The notes: generated by a model from the letters alone, not told the origin. A stretch of 64,000 nt of DNA from Dechloromonas denitrificans (GCF_001551835.1 NZ_LODL01000035.1:302610-366609), one strand, 5' to 3'. Shown: positions 17,761-27,261, counted from the stretch's first letter. Numbers and translations: made by a program.

Positions 17761-18904
17761 CCAGCTTCCGGCCGCCAATCTGCGCTCGCGCTCAGTCGGG
17801 GAAAGTGACCGGCTCGGGCGGCCCCGGGGGGCACGGCTGCTTAATATGGCCCTGCTGGCGGGCTGTGCCCTAACGGCTTGCTCCACCCCGCCGCTCCATC
17901 ACTATTCAGAGGATACCCCACCGCTCATCCTGGTGCCGGCGGTGCAGGCCGGCGTCCAGGATAAGCGGGGACGCATGCGGGAAATTTTCTGCCAGGTGCT
18001 TGAAGCGCGGGGGCCGGCGCTGCCGGATTACCGGCCATGCGAAGAGGCACTCACCCGAGTCGGCGTCGAACCCGCCGGGACCGGCAAAACGGTGGAACTT
18101 GGGGCATCGGAGCGGCGCCTCATCGCAGCGGTCATCCCCGGGGTTGGCTGGGATTGTTTCTCCGATTGGCTGGACTTGAAAGGCAGCGTGGCGGCGCACC
18201 TTGGTCAGTTCGGCTTCGACCAGCTCATCATCAAAGTGGACGGGTTGTCGAGCAGCGCCCACAACGCCCGCCAGATCCGCGATGCAATCATGGCGATGCC
18301 GCCGCAGGAGGGCAAAGCGCGTCTGGTGCTTTTCGGCTACTCGAAGGGGGCGCCGGACATCCTTGAGGCGGTAACCTCCTACCCCGAAATCCGTCCGCGG
18401 GTCGCGGCCGTTGTCAGTATCGCCGGGGCCGTTGGCGGATCCCCGCTGGCCAATGACGCCGAGGAGTCACAACTGGCCTTGCTAAGACATTGGCCCGGCG
18501 CCAAGTGCTCGCCCGGCGACGGCGGTGCCGTCGAAAGCTTGCGCCCCGGCATGCGCAAGACCTGGCTGGCGCAGCATCCCCTGCCCACGGATGTCCCCTA
18601 CTATTCGCTGGTGACATTTCCGCAACCCGAGCGCATATCCGCAGTCCTAAAATCGGGCTACAACAAGCTCAGCCAGGTGGATGCGCGCAATGACAGCCAG
18701 GTTCTGTTCTACGACCAAGTGATCCCGGGCAGTTCCCTGCTCGGTTATATCAACGCCGACCATTGGGCGCTTGCCGTCCCGATCGCACGCTCGCATGCGT
18801 GGCTCGGCTCAACCTTGGTGAACCACAATGACTACCCCCGCGAAGCCTTGCTCGAGGCAATGTTGCGCTTCGTGGAAGAGGATCTCGCGGCATCGGCACG
18901 TTAA
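17732..18904 (+). CDS. Alpha/beta-hydrolase-like lipoprotein of the LssY cassette
   Basis: 390 residues from the ATG at 17732, which has GGGAGG about nine bases upstream and overlaps the previous gene by 29 bases. A basic stretch and hydrophobic segment lead to lipobox LTAC (Cys50). The hydrolase signature is LVLFGYSKGAPD (GxSxG nucleophile elbow, about residue 201), followed by VAAVVSIAGAVGG and a candidate catalytic His in NADHWALAV near the C-terminus. It could be an esterase or lipase acting in the periplasm. Alternative start at 17747 lacks a spaced Shine-Dalgarno. Confidence 0.65.
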   Translation: MRRRGMHNNDQLPAANLRSRSVGESDRLGRPRGARLLNMALLAGCALTACSTPPLHHYSEDTPPLILVPAVQAGVQDKRGRMREIFCQVLEARGPALPDYRPCEEALTRVGVEPAGTGKTVELGASERRLIAAVIPGVGWDCFSDWLDLKGSVAAHLGQFGFDQLIIKVDGLSSSAHNARQIRDAIMAMPPQEGKARLVLFGYSKGAPDILEAVTSYPEIRPRVAAVVSIAGAVGGSPLANDAEESQLALLRHWPGAKCSPGDGGAVESLRPGMRKTWLAQHPLPTDVPYYSLVTFPQPERISAVLKSGYNKLSQVDARNDSQVLFYDQVIPGSSLLGYINADHWALAVPIARSHAWLGSTLVNHNDYPREALLEAMLRFVEEDLAASAR

Positions 18905-19060
18905 GGTGATTGCCGCCAGCGAACCTAATCAGGATCTCCCTGCTGGGCAAGAGCAGCGAACGGAATTCACCAGAACGGGTTTTGCGACCGGTTCAGGAAG
19001 GGTTCTTCGATTCAGCCGGTCGATCAGCGCCGGAGATGCCTGACCTGAGCGAAGACCAGC

Positions 19061-19082
19061 GGTCAGGTCAGGTCAGGTCAGG
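19061..19082. repeat. Pentanucleotide tandem repeat (GGTCA)4
   Basis: Four perfect GGTCA units plus GG, just beyond the stop codon of the gene at 19094. A complementary CCTGACC at 19039-19045 could pair with it to form a hairpin between the convergent genes. Such short tandem repeats are prone to slippage. Confidence 0.7.
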
Positions 19083-19093
19083 ATTTCTACCGC

Positions 19094-19702
19094 TTACTTC
19101 TTGCCGTCCTTGGCCGGGCGGCCGGTCTTGATGCGCTCGACGCGGCCCATCACCGCCTGCAGTTCGGCGTCGTTGAGCGCCGCCAGCAGGGCGATGCCGC
19201 CGCGCAGCAGTTCGCTCTTCTTGACTTCGCTGCCCAGCCCAGCCAGCCGCTTTTTCAGTTCGCCGATGCGGGCGTACTCGGCTTCCGGCATGGCGTAGCT
19301 GTCGCGGACCAGCTTCGGCTTGCGCGGCTTGACCGGCTTGGCTGCCTTGACGGGCTTGGCTGCCGCCGGCTTCATCACCTGCGGCTGGTCGTACTTGATG
19401 GCTTGCGCCTTGACCAGCGCTTCGGCCAGAACCTTCTGGTGCTTAGCGACGGTTTCATCGACGCGCGACGGCTTGCGGGGCGGCCGGGCCTTGGCGGCGG
19501 CAGCAGCCGTGGCCGGCGCCGGCGCCTGGGCAACGACGACGGCCGCCTCGGGCGCCGCTGCAGCAGCTACTTCAACAGTCGGCAGCGGGGCCGGAGCGGC
19601 CTTGACCTCGGCCTTCGGGGCTGAACGCGGCACCAGTTTTTTCGGCGGCTTGGCCACTGCAGACGGCTTGGCGGCGGGGGAATTCTTTTTCTGCTCTGTC
19701 AT
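19094..19702 (-). CDS. Ala/Pro/Lys-rich protein with RHH-like C-terminus
   Basis: 202 residues. The first 130 are low-complexity, rich in Ala, Pro and Lys, similar to histone-H1-like tails. The last 70 are ordered: RDSYAMPEAEYARIGELKKR, SEVKKSELLRGGIALLAAL, a strand-helix-helix pattern like ribbon-helix-helix DNA-binding domains. A nucleoid-associated or regulatory role is possible but not demonstrated. It is divergent from rpiA with 110 bases between starts. Confidence 0.6.
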   Translation of the reverse strand: MTEQKKNSPAAKPSAVAKPPKKLVPRSAPKAEVKAAPAPLPTVEVAAAAAPEAAVVVAQAPAPATAAAAAKARPPRKPSRVDETVAKHQKVLAEALVKAQAIKYDQPQVMKPAAAKPVKAAKPVKPRKPKLVRDSYAMPEAEYARIGELKKRLAGLGSEVKKSELLRGGIALLAALNDAELQAVMGRVERIKTGRPAKDGKK

Positions 19703-19812
19703 ATGGCTCTCTCATAAAAAACGGTATGCGTAGTTTAGCGATTTGCCGACGCCGTAAAGTTAAACTTTTTTGACAGGTTAAAATGCCCGGCAAACCATTC
19801 AGGAGCAGCCCC

Positions 19813-20481
19813 ATGACCCAGGACGAACTCAAGCAGGCCGTAGCCCAGGCCGCCGCCGACTACGTCGCCAAACACGCACCGGCCGGCAGCATCATCGGCG
19901 TCGGCACCGGCTCGACGGCCAATTTCTTCATCGATGCGCTGGCCCCGCTCAAGGATCGCTACAAGGGCGCCGTCGCCAGTTCGGAAGCGACCCGGCTGCG
20001 CCTCGAAGGACACGGCATCCCGGTGCTCGACCTCAACGACGTCGATGACATTCCGGTCTATGTCGATGGCGCCGACGAAATCGATGCCGGCCTCAACATG
20101 ATCAAGGGCGGCGGCGGCGCGCTGACGCGCGAGAAGATCGTCGCCGCGGTGGCCAAGACCTTTGTCTGCATCGCCGACGGCTCGAAGCTGGTCGAGACGA
20201 TGGGCAAGTTTCCGCTGCCGGTCGAAGTCATCCCGATGGCCCGCGCCCATGTCGCCCGGGAATTGGTCAAACTGGGCGGTCGACCGCAGGAACGCGCCGG
20301 TTTCGTCACCGACAACGGCAACCTGATCCTCGACGTGCACGGCCTCGCCATCACCGACCCGAAAGGCCTGGAAGCGCAGATCAACCAGATCACCGGCGTC
20401 GTCACCAACGGCCTGTTTGCGCTGCGCCCGGCCAACATCTGCCTGCTCGGCACCCCTGAAGGCGTCCGCACGCTGGGCTGA
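19813..20481 (+). CDS. rpiA: Ribose-5-phosphate isomerase A
   Basis: 222 residues. Motifs [36 protein letters not shown] and [16 protein letters not shown] are those of RpiA, which interconverts ribose-5-phosphate and ribulose-5-phosphate in the pentose phosphate pathway. I chose ATG 19813 because AGGAG lies eight bases upstream; the in-frame ATG at 19783 adds ten residues not typical of the family. Confidence 0.95.
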   Translation: MTQDELKQAVAQAAADYVAKHAPAGSIIGVGTGSTANFFIDALAPLKDRYKGAVASSEATRLRLEGHGIPVLDLNDVDDIPVYVDGADEIDAGLNMIKGGGGALTREKIVAAVAKTFVCIADGSKLVETMGKFPLPVEVIPMARAHVARELVKLGGRPQERAGFVTDNGNLILDVHGLAITDPKGLEAQINQITGVVTNGLFALRPANICLLGTPEGVRTLG

Positions 20482-20548
20482 GCGCCTTCATTTTTCTGTC
20501 ACATCGGGGCGCTAGTCTGGCGGCATTCAACGATGCCGGGAGCGCCCC

Positions 20549-21124
20549 ATGTTCTTGTCTGCCCAACAGATCGCCCACAGCCGCGATCACACGCTGAACA
20601 ACCTGCTTGGCCTGTCGGCCGCCTGCCTCGAAGCCAGCCAGCGCTTTTCGGAACTGCTCTCGGCCGCCGGCCGCGATGCCCTGCACCACGGCAGCAAACA
20701 CCTAGCGCTGTTCGGCCACGGCCAGCTCGAATCAATGACGCAACTGCCGACCACGCTGTGGCTGGAACAGAGCGTCCGCCACAGCAAGCTGCTCGATACC
20801 GCCTTCGGCATTCTCGGCGAAACGCAGAAGACCCTGCTGCAGACCGCCGAAGCACAGGTTCGCGTCTTCGACGAAATCGCCTTTGCGACGATCAACCGCG
20901 CCGCCAGAAGCAGCCCGTGGGAAGGTGAAATCGCACTGACCGCCCTGCGGTCGACGCTGGAAAATGCCGAAAAAGCACTGCACGAGATCAACGTCGCCGC
21001 CATCGAAAGCGTCAGTCAGGCCGAGACGGAAATGCCACAGATCACGGAGAGCGTCACCGAAAAAAAGACCCCGAGAAAAAAACCGGTCGCTGCCAACAAC
21101 AGCAGCGGCGAGGAAAGCGCCTGA
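20549..21124 (+). CDS. Phasin family protein
   Basis: 191 residues, mainly amphipathic helices (FLSAQQIAHSRDHTLNNLLG, LEASQRFSELLSAAGRDALH, EIALTALRSTLENAEKALHEI) ending in a basic, disordered tail. The helical pattern fits phasins that coat polyhydroxyalkanoate granules. A granule role is an inference supported by the patatin-like lipase gene downstream; a general small helical protein cannot be excluded. Confidence 0.75.
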   Translation: MFLSAQQIAHSRDHTLNNLLGLSAACLEASQRFSELLSAAGRDALHHGSKHLALFGHGQLESMTQLPTTLWLEQSVRHSKLLDTAFGILGETQKTLLQTAEAQVRVFDEIAFATINRAARSSPWEGEIALTALRSTLENAEKALHEINVAAIESVSQAETEMPQITESVTEKKTPRKKPVAANNSSGEESA

Positions 21125-21157
21125 AACCGGAAAAATCACCACGATCTCTCTCCATTC

Positions 21158-21184
21158 AGCCCGGCCCCGCCGGGCTCTTTTTTG
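21158..21184 (+). terminator. Rho-independent terminator after the phasin gene
   Basis: AGCCCGG-CCCCG-CCGGGCT followed by CTTTTTT, 34 bases after the phasin stop. Confidence 0.9.
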
Positions 21185-21299
21185 TCCGCCGCCCGCCGTG
21201 ATAAACGATTGACCGGACCCGCCTGATATCCCAGACTGTGACTGCTTTCAGGCCCAAGCCGGCGACGCCGTCGCCGCCGGCCCCACCGGAGAAATCGCC

Positions 21300-22301
21300 A
21301 TGCCCACCCTCAACCTCGCCCTGCAAGGCGGCGGCGCGCACGGCGCCTTTACCTGGGGCGTGCTCGACGCCCTGCTCGAAGACGGCACGCTCGATTTCGA
21401 GGGCGTCAGCGGGACCAGTGCCGGCGCCATGAATGCCGTCTGCCTGGCACACGGCCTGATGGTCGGCGGCCGCGACGGGGCCCGCCGGGCGCTGGCCGAT
21501 TTCTGGACGGCGGTGGCGAATTCGTCGCCCTTCGATACCGAAAATGCCGCACCGGCCCTGGCGCCGGCCATGAAGATGATGCTGCAATGGGCCGACTACC
21601 TGTCGCCGGAACAGCTCAACCCGCTCGACCTCAACCCGCTGCGCGACATCCTCGGCCAGCAGATCGACTTCGCCCGGCTGCGCCACGCCAGCCCGGTCAA
21701 GCTGTTCATCGCCGCCACCCACGCCAACTCGGGCAAGCTGCGCATCTTCCACAACCACGAGATGTCGCTCGACGCCCTGCTCGCCTCGGCCTGCCTACCG
21801 ACCATCCACCGGACCGTGACGATCGACGGCGAACCGTACTGGGATGGCGGCTACAGCGCCAACCCGGCGGTTTTTCCGCTGCTTTACGAATGCACGACGC
21901 CGGACATCCTGCTCGTCCTGCTCACCCCGCTGCATTACAGCGAAACGCCGGCCTCGGCCGCCGACATCAAGCTGCGCCTGCGCGAGCTGGCCTTCAATGC
22001 CACCTTCCTGCGCGAAATGCGGATGTTCGCTCACCTGCGCGAACAGATCGGCACCAGCTGGCTGCCGGAATGGCTGCCGATCGGCCGCTTCGAACGACGC
22101 ATCGGCCGCCTGCGCTTTCATGCGATCAGCGCCGATTCGCTGCTCGGCGACCTGCCGGCTGAAAGCAAGCTGGCAGTCAGCCTGCCCTTTTTCGAGCGCC
22201 TGCGCGACGACGGCCGGCAACATGCCCGCGACTGGCTGGCCCGGCACCGGGCCGCCCTCGGCCAGCAGGCAACGCTCGACCTGGCCCGGCTGTTTTACTG
22301 A
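21300..22301 (+). CDS. Patatin-like phospholipase
   Basis: 333 residues with the patatin catalytic dyad: oxyanion-hole LQGGGAHGAF (residues 8-17), nucleophile Ser in GVSGTSAGAMNA, and Asp in YWDGGYSANP. There is no signal peptide, so it should act in the cytoplasm on lipids or possibly on PHA granule material. GGAG precedes the ATG at 21300. It converges on the EAL-GGDEF gene. Confidence 0.88.
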   Translation: MPTLNLALQGGGAHGAFTWGVLDALLEDGTLDFEGVSGTSAGAMNAVCLAHGLMVGGRDGARRALADFWTAVANSSPFDTENAAPALAPAMKMMLQWADYLSPEQLNPLDLNPLRDILGQQIDFARLRHASPVKLFIAATHANSGKLRIFHNHEMSLDALLASACLPTIHRTVTIDGEPYWDGGYSANPAVFPLLYECTTPDILLVLLTPLHYSETPASAADIKLRLRELAFNATFLREMRMFAHLREQIGTSWLPEWLPIGRFERRIGRLRFHAISADSLLGDLPAESKLAVSLPFFERLRDDGRQHARDWLARHRAALGQQATLDLARLFY

Positions 22302-22344
22302 GCGACGACGGTTTTTGCCCTTTTTTGGGCGTCGACCGCCGGCC

Positions 22345-24180
22345 TCAGTTCAGCACGCGCAGCATCGAGCGCGGCGCATCGGCCCCACCCGGCCGTCGGC
22401 GCTCGACAAAGACGCTGCCGGCCAGGCTGTCGGCGGCCGGATTCTTGGCCCGCTTTTTCGCCTGTTTCTTGGCGGCCGAGGCCGCCGCCGCCACCTCGCG
22501 GTGCGACTCGCACTCGCCGGGCGCGATCTTGACGACGCCGATCGACAGCGTCGGCAGCTGCTGAAAAACGAATTCGCCGCGCCGGTTCTCGGCCATGTAG
22601 CCGCCGCGCGCCCGCTCCTCGGCGCTGAGCATGCCGTCCATCGCCTCGGCGAAGGAACGCACCAGTTGCCAGCAGCGCATTTCCCAGTCGGCGCTCTGGA
22701 AGATGACGAAGAAATCGTCGCCGCCGATGTGGCCGACGAAATCGCAGCGCGCATCGGCCGCCTCGCCGGTCAGCCGGCCGAGCAGCTGGATCACGTCGTC
22801 GCCGCGCCGGTAGCCGTAGGTGTCGTTGTAGGGTTTGAAATTGTCGATATCGACGTAGGCCGCGACAAATTCACCGTCGCTGGCCAGCATGCGGTCGATG
22901 TGTTCGTTAATCGGCACGTTGCCCGGCAACTGGGTCAGCGGATTGGCGTAGCGGGCAGCGCTGATCTGCATTTCGGTGATCGTCGCCATCAGGTCGTGGC
23001 TGCTGCCGACGCCGAGGTAGCCGCCCTCGTCGGTGACGATGAAGCCGTCGAACAGGTAATGCTTGGGGGCCAGCGACAGCATCATCGCCAGTTGCTGGAT
23101 GGTGGCATGCTGATCGACGACCAGCGGCGCGTGCTCCATGAACAGTTCGCAACTCTTGCGGCCGAACAGTTCCTTCTGAAACGGCCGGGCGAAGCGATCG
23201 ATCATGCTGTGCCGATTGATCAGGCCGATCGGCTGCCGTCCATCGACGACTGGCAGCACGTCGAGTTTCGGATCGGCTTCGAAGCGGGCGATGACCAGCG
23301 AGTTGCAGGCATCGATTGGCACCGGCTCGATCTCCCGGAGCAAGGTCCGCGCCGTCGGCATCTTGCCCAACACCAGGCCGCTCGGGGTCAGCGACAGTTG
23401 CTGGTTGGCCAGCGCACTCAGCGCCGCTGGCGGTAGCTGGCGCAGCGGCACCGGTTCCGGCCGGGCGATGAAATAGCCCTGGCCGCAGGCAATACCCATG
23501 TCGCGGATGCAGCAGAAATCCTCACGGCGCTCGATACCCTCGGCGACCAGCGAGGCATTGCAGATCTCGGCCAGATCCTGCATCGCCCGCACGAAGTGGT
23601 ACTTGATGCGGTCATCGGCAATGCCATGCACGAAATGCTTGTCAATCTTGACGAACTCGGGGCGGACCTCCGACCACATGCGCAGGTTGGCGAAGCCTTC
23701 GCCGAGATCGTCGATGGCGATCTGGAAGCCGCGCCCGCGATAGTTCTGCAAGGCCTCCTGGATGCCGGGCAGGTCGGTGATCTGCTGGTTTTCGGTCAGC
23801 TCGATGACGATGCGGTTGGGCGCGATGCCCAGTTCGGCAAGCAGGGCGCGGGTGTGGCCATTCATCATCAGCGGGTCGAGCAGACAGCCCGGCGTGACAT
23901 TGAGAAACAGTCGGCCGGGCAGGCGCTGGGCGGCGAAGGCGCGCAGACTGGCTTCGCGGCAGGCGTGTTCGAGTTCGAGGGCCAGATTGCAGGCTTTGGC
24001 GGTGCCGAACAAGGCATCGGGAAATTGCAGCGGCGAATCCTGCGGGCCGCGGATCAGGGCTTCGTAGCCGAGAATGGCCCGCACGCGAAAATCGACAATC
24101 GGCTGAAAGACAGGATAAAGCAGCCCCTCGTCGATGATCCGGCGTAGTTCGGCGGCTTCGTCATCCATCAAGACAATCAT
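22345..24180 (-). CDS. EAL-CBS-GGDEF c-di-GMP turnover protein
   Basis: 611 residues, cytoplasmic. N-terminal EAL domain (EALIRG at 40-45, NVTPG, ELTEN, DDLGEG at 157-162, VKID, AEGIE) keeps all metal and catalytic residues, so phosphodiesterase activity is likely. A CBS-pair region (about 260-400) follows, then a GGDEF domain with GGDDF at 486-490. The inhibitory RxxD site is replaced by ARCD, implying no product inhibition if it is a cyclase. A basic, Ala-rich tail closes the protein. It is divergent from the CheA-like kinase with 155 bases between starts. Confidence 0.88.
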   Translation of the reverse strand: MIVLMDDEAAELRRIIDEGLLYPVFQPIVDFRVRAILGYEALIRGPQDSPLQFPDALFGTAKACNLALELEHACREASLRAFAAQRLPGRLFLNVTPGCLLDPLMMNGHTRALLAELGIAPNRIVIELTENQQITDLPGIQEALQNYRGRGFQIAIDDLGEGFANLRMWSEVRPEFVKIDKHFVHGIADDRIKYHFVRAMQDLAEICNASLVAEGIERREDFCCIRDMGIACGQGYFIARPEPVPLRQLPPAALSALANQQLSLTPSGLVLGKMPTARTLLREIEPVPIDACNSLVIARFEADPKLDVLPVVDGRQPIGLINRHSMIDRFARPFQKELFGRKSCELFMEHAPLVVDQHATIQQLAMMLSLAPKHYLFDGFIVTDEGGYLGVGSSHDLMATITEMQISAARYANPLTQLPGNVPINEHIDRMLASDGEFVAAYVDIDNFKPYNDTYGYRRGDDVIQLLGRLTGEAADARCDFVGHIGGDDFFVIFQSADWEMRCWQLVRSFAEAMDGMLSAEERARGGYMAENRRGEFVFQQLPTLSIGVVKIAPGECESHREVAAAASAAKKQAKKRAKNPAADSLAGSVFVERRRPGGADAPRSMLRVLN

Positions 24181-24335
24181 TGTGTTTCATTCCGGCACAG
24201 TAACAATCCGGCGAGTTTAGGAAGTCAATATTTCACTCCGGTGACACCGGAGGCGTTCGTGACAAAAGATCTGCCTGTCACAGCGGCGCAACATTGGCCC
24301 GGCAAGATCGTGGCCCCGCCCCGTTTCAGGTCGTC

Positions 24336-26402
24336 ATGAAAACGCTGTTTGCTTCGCTGTTTGGTAAATACCGCGATCTGGTGCTGGCCATCGGCATCTT
24401 TCTGCTGATCGACGCCGGCGTCTCCGCCATCAACATCTACACCTCGCGCCAGATCGAGGCCGATGCCGGCCGGATCAACGCGGCCGGCCTGCTGCGCACC
24501 TATGCCCAGCAACTGACCAAGGGCCTGCTGACGCTGGAGATGGATCTGCGCAACGGCCAGCGGACCCAGTCGAGCCTGGCCGAAATCTCGGAAGCCCGCC
24601 TCGGTTTCGACGACGCCCGCCTCGCCCTCGACAAAAAACTGGCGCAGCCCTCGGCGCTGCCGCTGATCGAGCCGGAAAGCCTGCGCCAGCACGCCCAGGA
24701 ACAGCTCGCTTCGGTCGTCCGGACCTGGGAGCCGATCGACCGCGAAGTCGGACCGCTGATCGTCAACGCCGACCCCGATCCGGAGTCGGTCGCCCGCGCC
24801 GTGCAAAAAGCGGTCACCCGCAACAACCGGCTGACCCAGCAAGCCGACGATCTCAGCGAAATGCTGACTGAAATGGCCAATAAAAAGACGTCGACCGTAC
24901 GACTGATCCAGGCCATCGCCATTTCGCTGGCCTTCCTCAATTTCGCCTTCATCCTCTTCAAGTTCATCGGCCGGCTGGCCGCCAGCGACCGCCAGACCGC
25001 CGCCGCACGCGAGGAAACCGAACGCATCCTGGGCAGCGTCCGCGAAGGCCTTTTCCTGCTCACCGCCGCCCGCACCGTCGGTGGTCAGCGCTCGCAATCG
25101 CTCGACCGCATCTTCGGCCAGCAACTGCAGCCCGGCGCCGATTTCCTGGCCTTTCTCGGCCGCCTGACCTCGGCCGCCAATGCCGAGGCGGCGCGGGACT
25201 ACATCGACCTGCTGTTCAACAAGAAGATGAAGCAGAGCCTGCTCGAACAGTTGAATCCGCTGGTCGAAATCGAACTACTGGCCGAACAGCGGACGAAGAA
25301 AAGCCCCAGCCACCTGACCTTCGAATTCAACCAGATTCGCGAGAACGGCCAGGTCGTCGCCCTGCTCGTCACCGTCTTCGACGTTTCGCAGAAGGTCAGG
25401 CTGGAACACCAGCTGGCCGGCGCCGAAGCCCGCGCCGACAACGAAATCGCGCTGCTGCTCGGCATCCTCGACCACAACCCGAATGAAGTCGCCGGCTTCC
25501 TGCAACGCGCCCGCGACACCCTGCAATTGATCAACGGCGAATTGCAAAATATCCAGCCGCTGCGCCAGCCCTACCCGCAAATGGTCAATCGCATCGCCCG
25601 CATCGTGCATGGCCTGAAGGGCGAGGCGGCGACGCTCGGCTGCAGCAGCATCAGCCGCGCGGCGCATGCCTTCGAGGACATCCTGCAGCCCTTGCGCGGC
25701 CGCAACGATCTCGCCGGCGACGACCTGATCCCGGTCGCCGTCGGGCTGAGCAGCCTGCTCAGCGAAATCATCAAGGTCGAGGCGGTGGTCAAGCGGGTCC
25801 AGCATTTCGCCGGCGGCCAGTCCGACAAGCCGCCACCCGACCCGCTCGGCGACAGCCTGCGCCGCATCGAGCAGTACGCACAGCGGGTGGCTGAAGACCT
25901 CAACAAGCAGGTCCGTTTCGAAGCCGCCGTGCCGCGCCTCGACCATTTGCCGCCGGCACTGGCCAGCGTGCTGCGCGAGGCGGTGCCGCAACTGGTGCGC
26001 AATGCCATCGCGCACGGCATCGAAGCGCCGGCCGAACGCCTGCGCCAGGGCAAGCCGGCGACCGGCCTGGTTCGCGTCGAACTGACCAGCGAGGCCGACG
26101 GCACGCTGACCATGACCATCCACGACGACGGCTGCGGCCTGTCGGTCGAGCAGTTGCGCGGCGTGCTGATCGAACGCGCCCTGTACAGCCCGGCCGAGGT
26201 CGCCGCGCTGAGCGACGAGCAGGTCATCGCGACGCTGTTCGAAGCCGGCGTCAGCTCGCTCGACAGCGCCCACCAGCACGCCGGGCGCGGCGACGGCCTG
26301 GCCGTCGTCAAGGCTGCGCTGCGCGACCTCGGCGGCCGCCTGCGCATCAACTCCCGGGCCCATTCCCACACCCGTTTCATCATGCAGATCAAACCCGCCT
26401 GA
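24336..26402 (+). CDS. CheA-like histidine kinase with PilJ-type sensor and Hpt domain
   Basis: 688 residues. Two transmembrane helices (about 15-33 and 190-212) enclose a periplasmic PilJ/NarX-like helical domain. A PAS-like section follows (220-360), then an Hpt domain with His425 in RIVHGLKGEA, and a CheA-type ATPase with LVRNAIAHGIEAP, DDGCGLS and GRGDGLAVVKAALRDLGG. There is no P2 or CheW-binding P5 domain, so it is not a standard chemotaxis kinase. The ATG at 24336 starts a good membrane N-terminus. Downstream receiver and CheX genes are two bases away each, so the three form a signalling operon. Confidence 0.85.
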   Translation: MKTLFASLFGKYRDLVLAIGIFLLIDAGVSAINIYTSRQIEADAGRINAAGLLRTYAQQLTKGLLTLEMDLRNGQRTQSSLAEISEARLGFDDARLALDKKLAQPSALPLIEPESLRQHAQEQLASVVRTWEPIDREVGPLIVNADPDPESVARAVQKAVTRNNRLTQQADDLSEMLTEMANKKTSTVRLIQAIAISLAFLNFAFILFKFIGRLAASDRQTAAAREETERILGSVREGLFLLTAARTVGGQRSQSLDRIFGQQLQPGADFLAFLGRLTSAANAEAARDYIDLLFNKKMKQSLLEQLNPLVEIELLAEQRTKKSPSHLTFEFNQIRENGQVVALLVTVFDVSQKVRLEHQLAGAEARADNEIALLLGILDHNPNEVAGFLQRARDTLQLINGELQNIQPLRQPYPQMVNRIARIVHGLKGEAATLGCSSISRAAHAFEDILQPLRGRNDLAGDDLIPVAVGLSSLLSEIIKVEAVVKRVQHFAGGQSDKPPPDPLGDSLRRIEQYAQRVAEDLNKQVRFEAAVPRLDHLPPALASVLREAVPQLVRNAIAHGIEAPAERLRQGKPATGLVRVELTSEADGTLTMTIHDDGCGLSVEQLRGVLIERALYSPAEVAALSDEQVIATLFEAGVSSLDSAHQHAGRGDGLAVVKAALRDLGGRLRINSRAHSHTRFIMQIKPA

Positions 26403-26404
26403 GC

Positions 26405-26788
26405 ATGTCTCTCTCCAATATCCTGAGCATGATGATCGTCGATGACTCGATGATCATCCGCAACCGCATCGCCCGCCTGGTCGCCGGCCCGGCACTGCCC
26501 CACATCAACATCGCCGGCCTCGCCGCCAACGGTGAAATGGCCGTCGAACTGGCCCGCGACTGCCGGCCCGACCTGATCACCATGGATCTGACCATGCCGC
26601 TGCTCGACGGCGAAGCCTGCATCGAGCAGATCATCGACTTCCTGCCGGAGACGAAGATCCTCGTCGTCTCGGCACTGGCCGACAAGGCCACCGCGCTGCG
26701 CGCCATCAAGAAGGGCGCCAGCGGCTTTCTGCACAAGCCGTTCACCGACGACGAACTGCTCGAATCCCTGCTCGAACTGATCGACTAA
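26405..26788 (+). CDS. CheY-like single-domain response regulator
   Basis: 127 residues, a stand-alone receiver. Acid pair in MIVDDSM, phospho-acceptor Asp in LITMDLTMPLLDG, Ser in VVSALAD and Lys in LHKPFTDDEL are intact. With no output domain it must act by protein contact or hand phosphate on. It starts two bases after the kinase gene and is probably its substrate. Confidence 0.9.
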   Translation: MSLSNILSMMIVDDSMIIRNRIARLVAGPALPHINIAGLAANGEMAVELARDCRPDLITMDLTMPLLDGEACIEQIIDFLPETKILVVSALADKATALRAIKKGASGFLHKPFTDDELLESLLELID

Positions 26789-26790
26789 GC

Positions 26791-27261
26791 ATGCGCCACG
26801 AACTCCGCCCGGAAGACATCGAAGTCTTCTCAGAAGCCATCACCCATTTCTTCAACACCTGCACCGGCGAAACGGCCAACGTGCGCTCGGCCTACCTGAT
26901 CGAACACGGCCCGGCCGTGCTCTGGAACGACTTCAACGGCCTGATCGAGATCAGCGGCGCCTACACCGGCAGCGTCTGCTTTTCGGCGCCACGCGCCCTG
27001 CTCTCGCACGTCCTGCTCAAGATGGGCGAGTCGGTATTCACCGACGACCGCCACGCCGACATCGTCGGCGAGATCGCCAACACGCTGTCCGGCCGCGCCC
27101 GCCGCCATTTCGGCGAGGGCCTGAGCATCGCGCCGCCCCGCCTGCTGAACTATGGCGAGCAATCGTTGCCCAACATCAGCGGCAATCTGCCCTATGCCAT
27201 CCCGCTCGGCTGGCACGGCTACGAGGCCAGCCTCGTCGTCCAGCTTGCCCCCGGCCCCTGA
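26791..27261 (+). CDS. CheX-family phosphatase
   Basis: 156 residues. The phosphatase signature ExxN appears in DIVGEIANTLSGRARRHFG (Glu94, Asn97), and the protein has the CheX length and ends on the family beta strands. CheX dephosphorylates CheY-P; here it should reset the receiver encoded two bases upstream. No other chemotaxis genes are nearby, so this is an isolated kinase-receiver-phosphatase module. Confidence 0.85.
   Translation: MRHELRPEDIEVFSEAITHFFNTCTGETANVRSAYLIEHGPAVLWNDFNGLIEISGAYTGSVCFSAPRALLSHVLLKMGESVFTDDRHADIVGEIANTLSGRARRHFGEGLSIAPPRLLNYGEQSLPNISGNLPYAIPLGWHGYEASLVVQLAPGP

Noticed and set aside
19061-19082. Small CRISPR-like array
   Set aside because: Five-base units without spacers are a simple tandem repeat.
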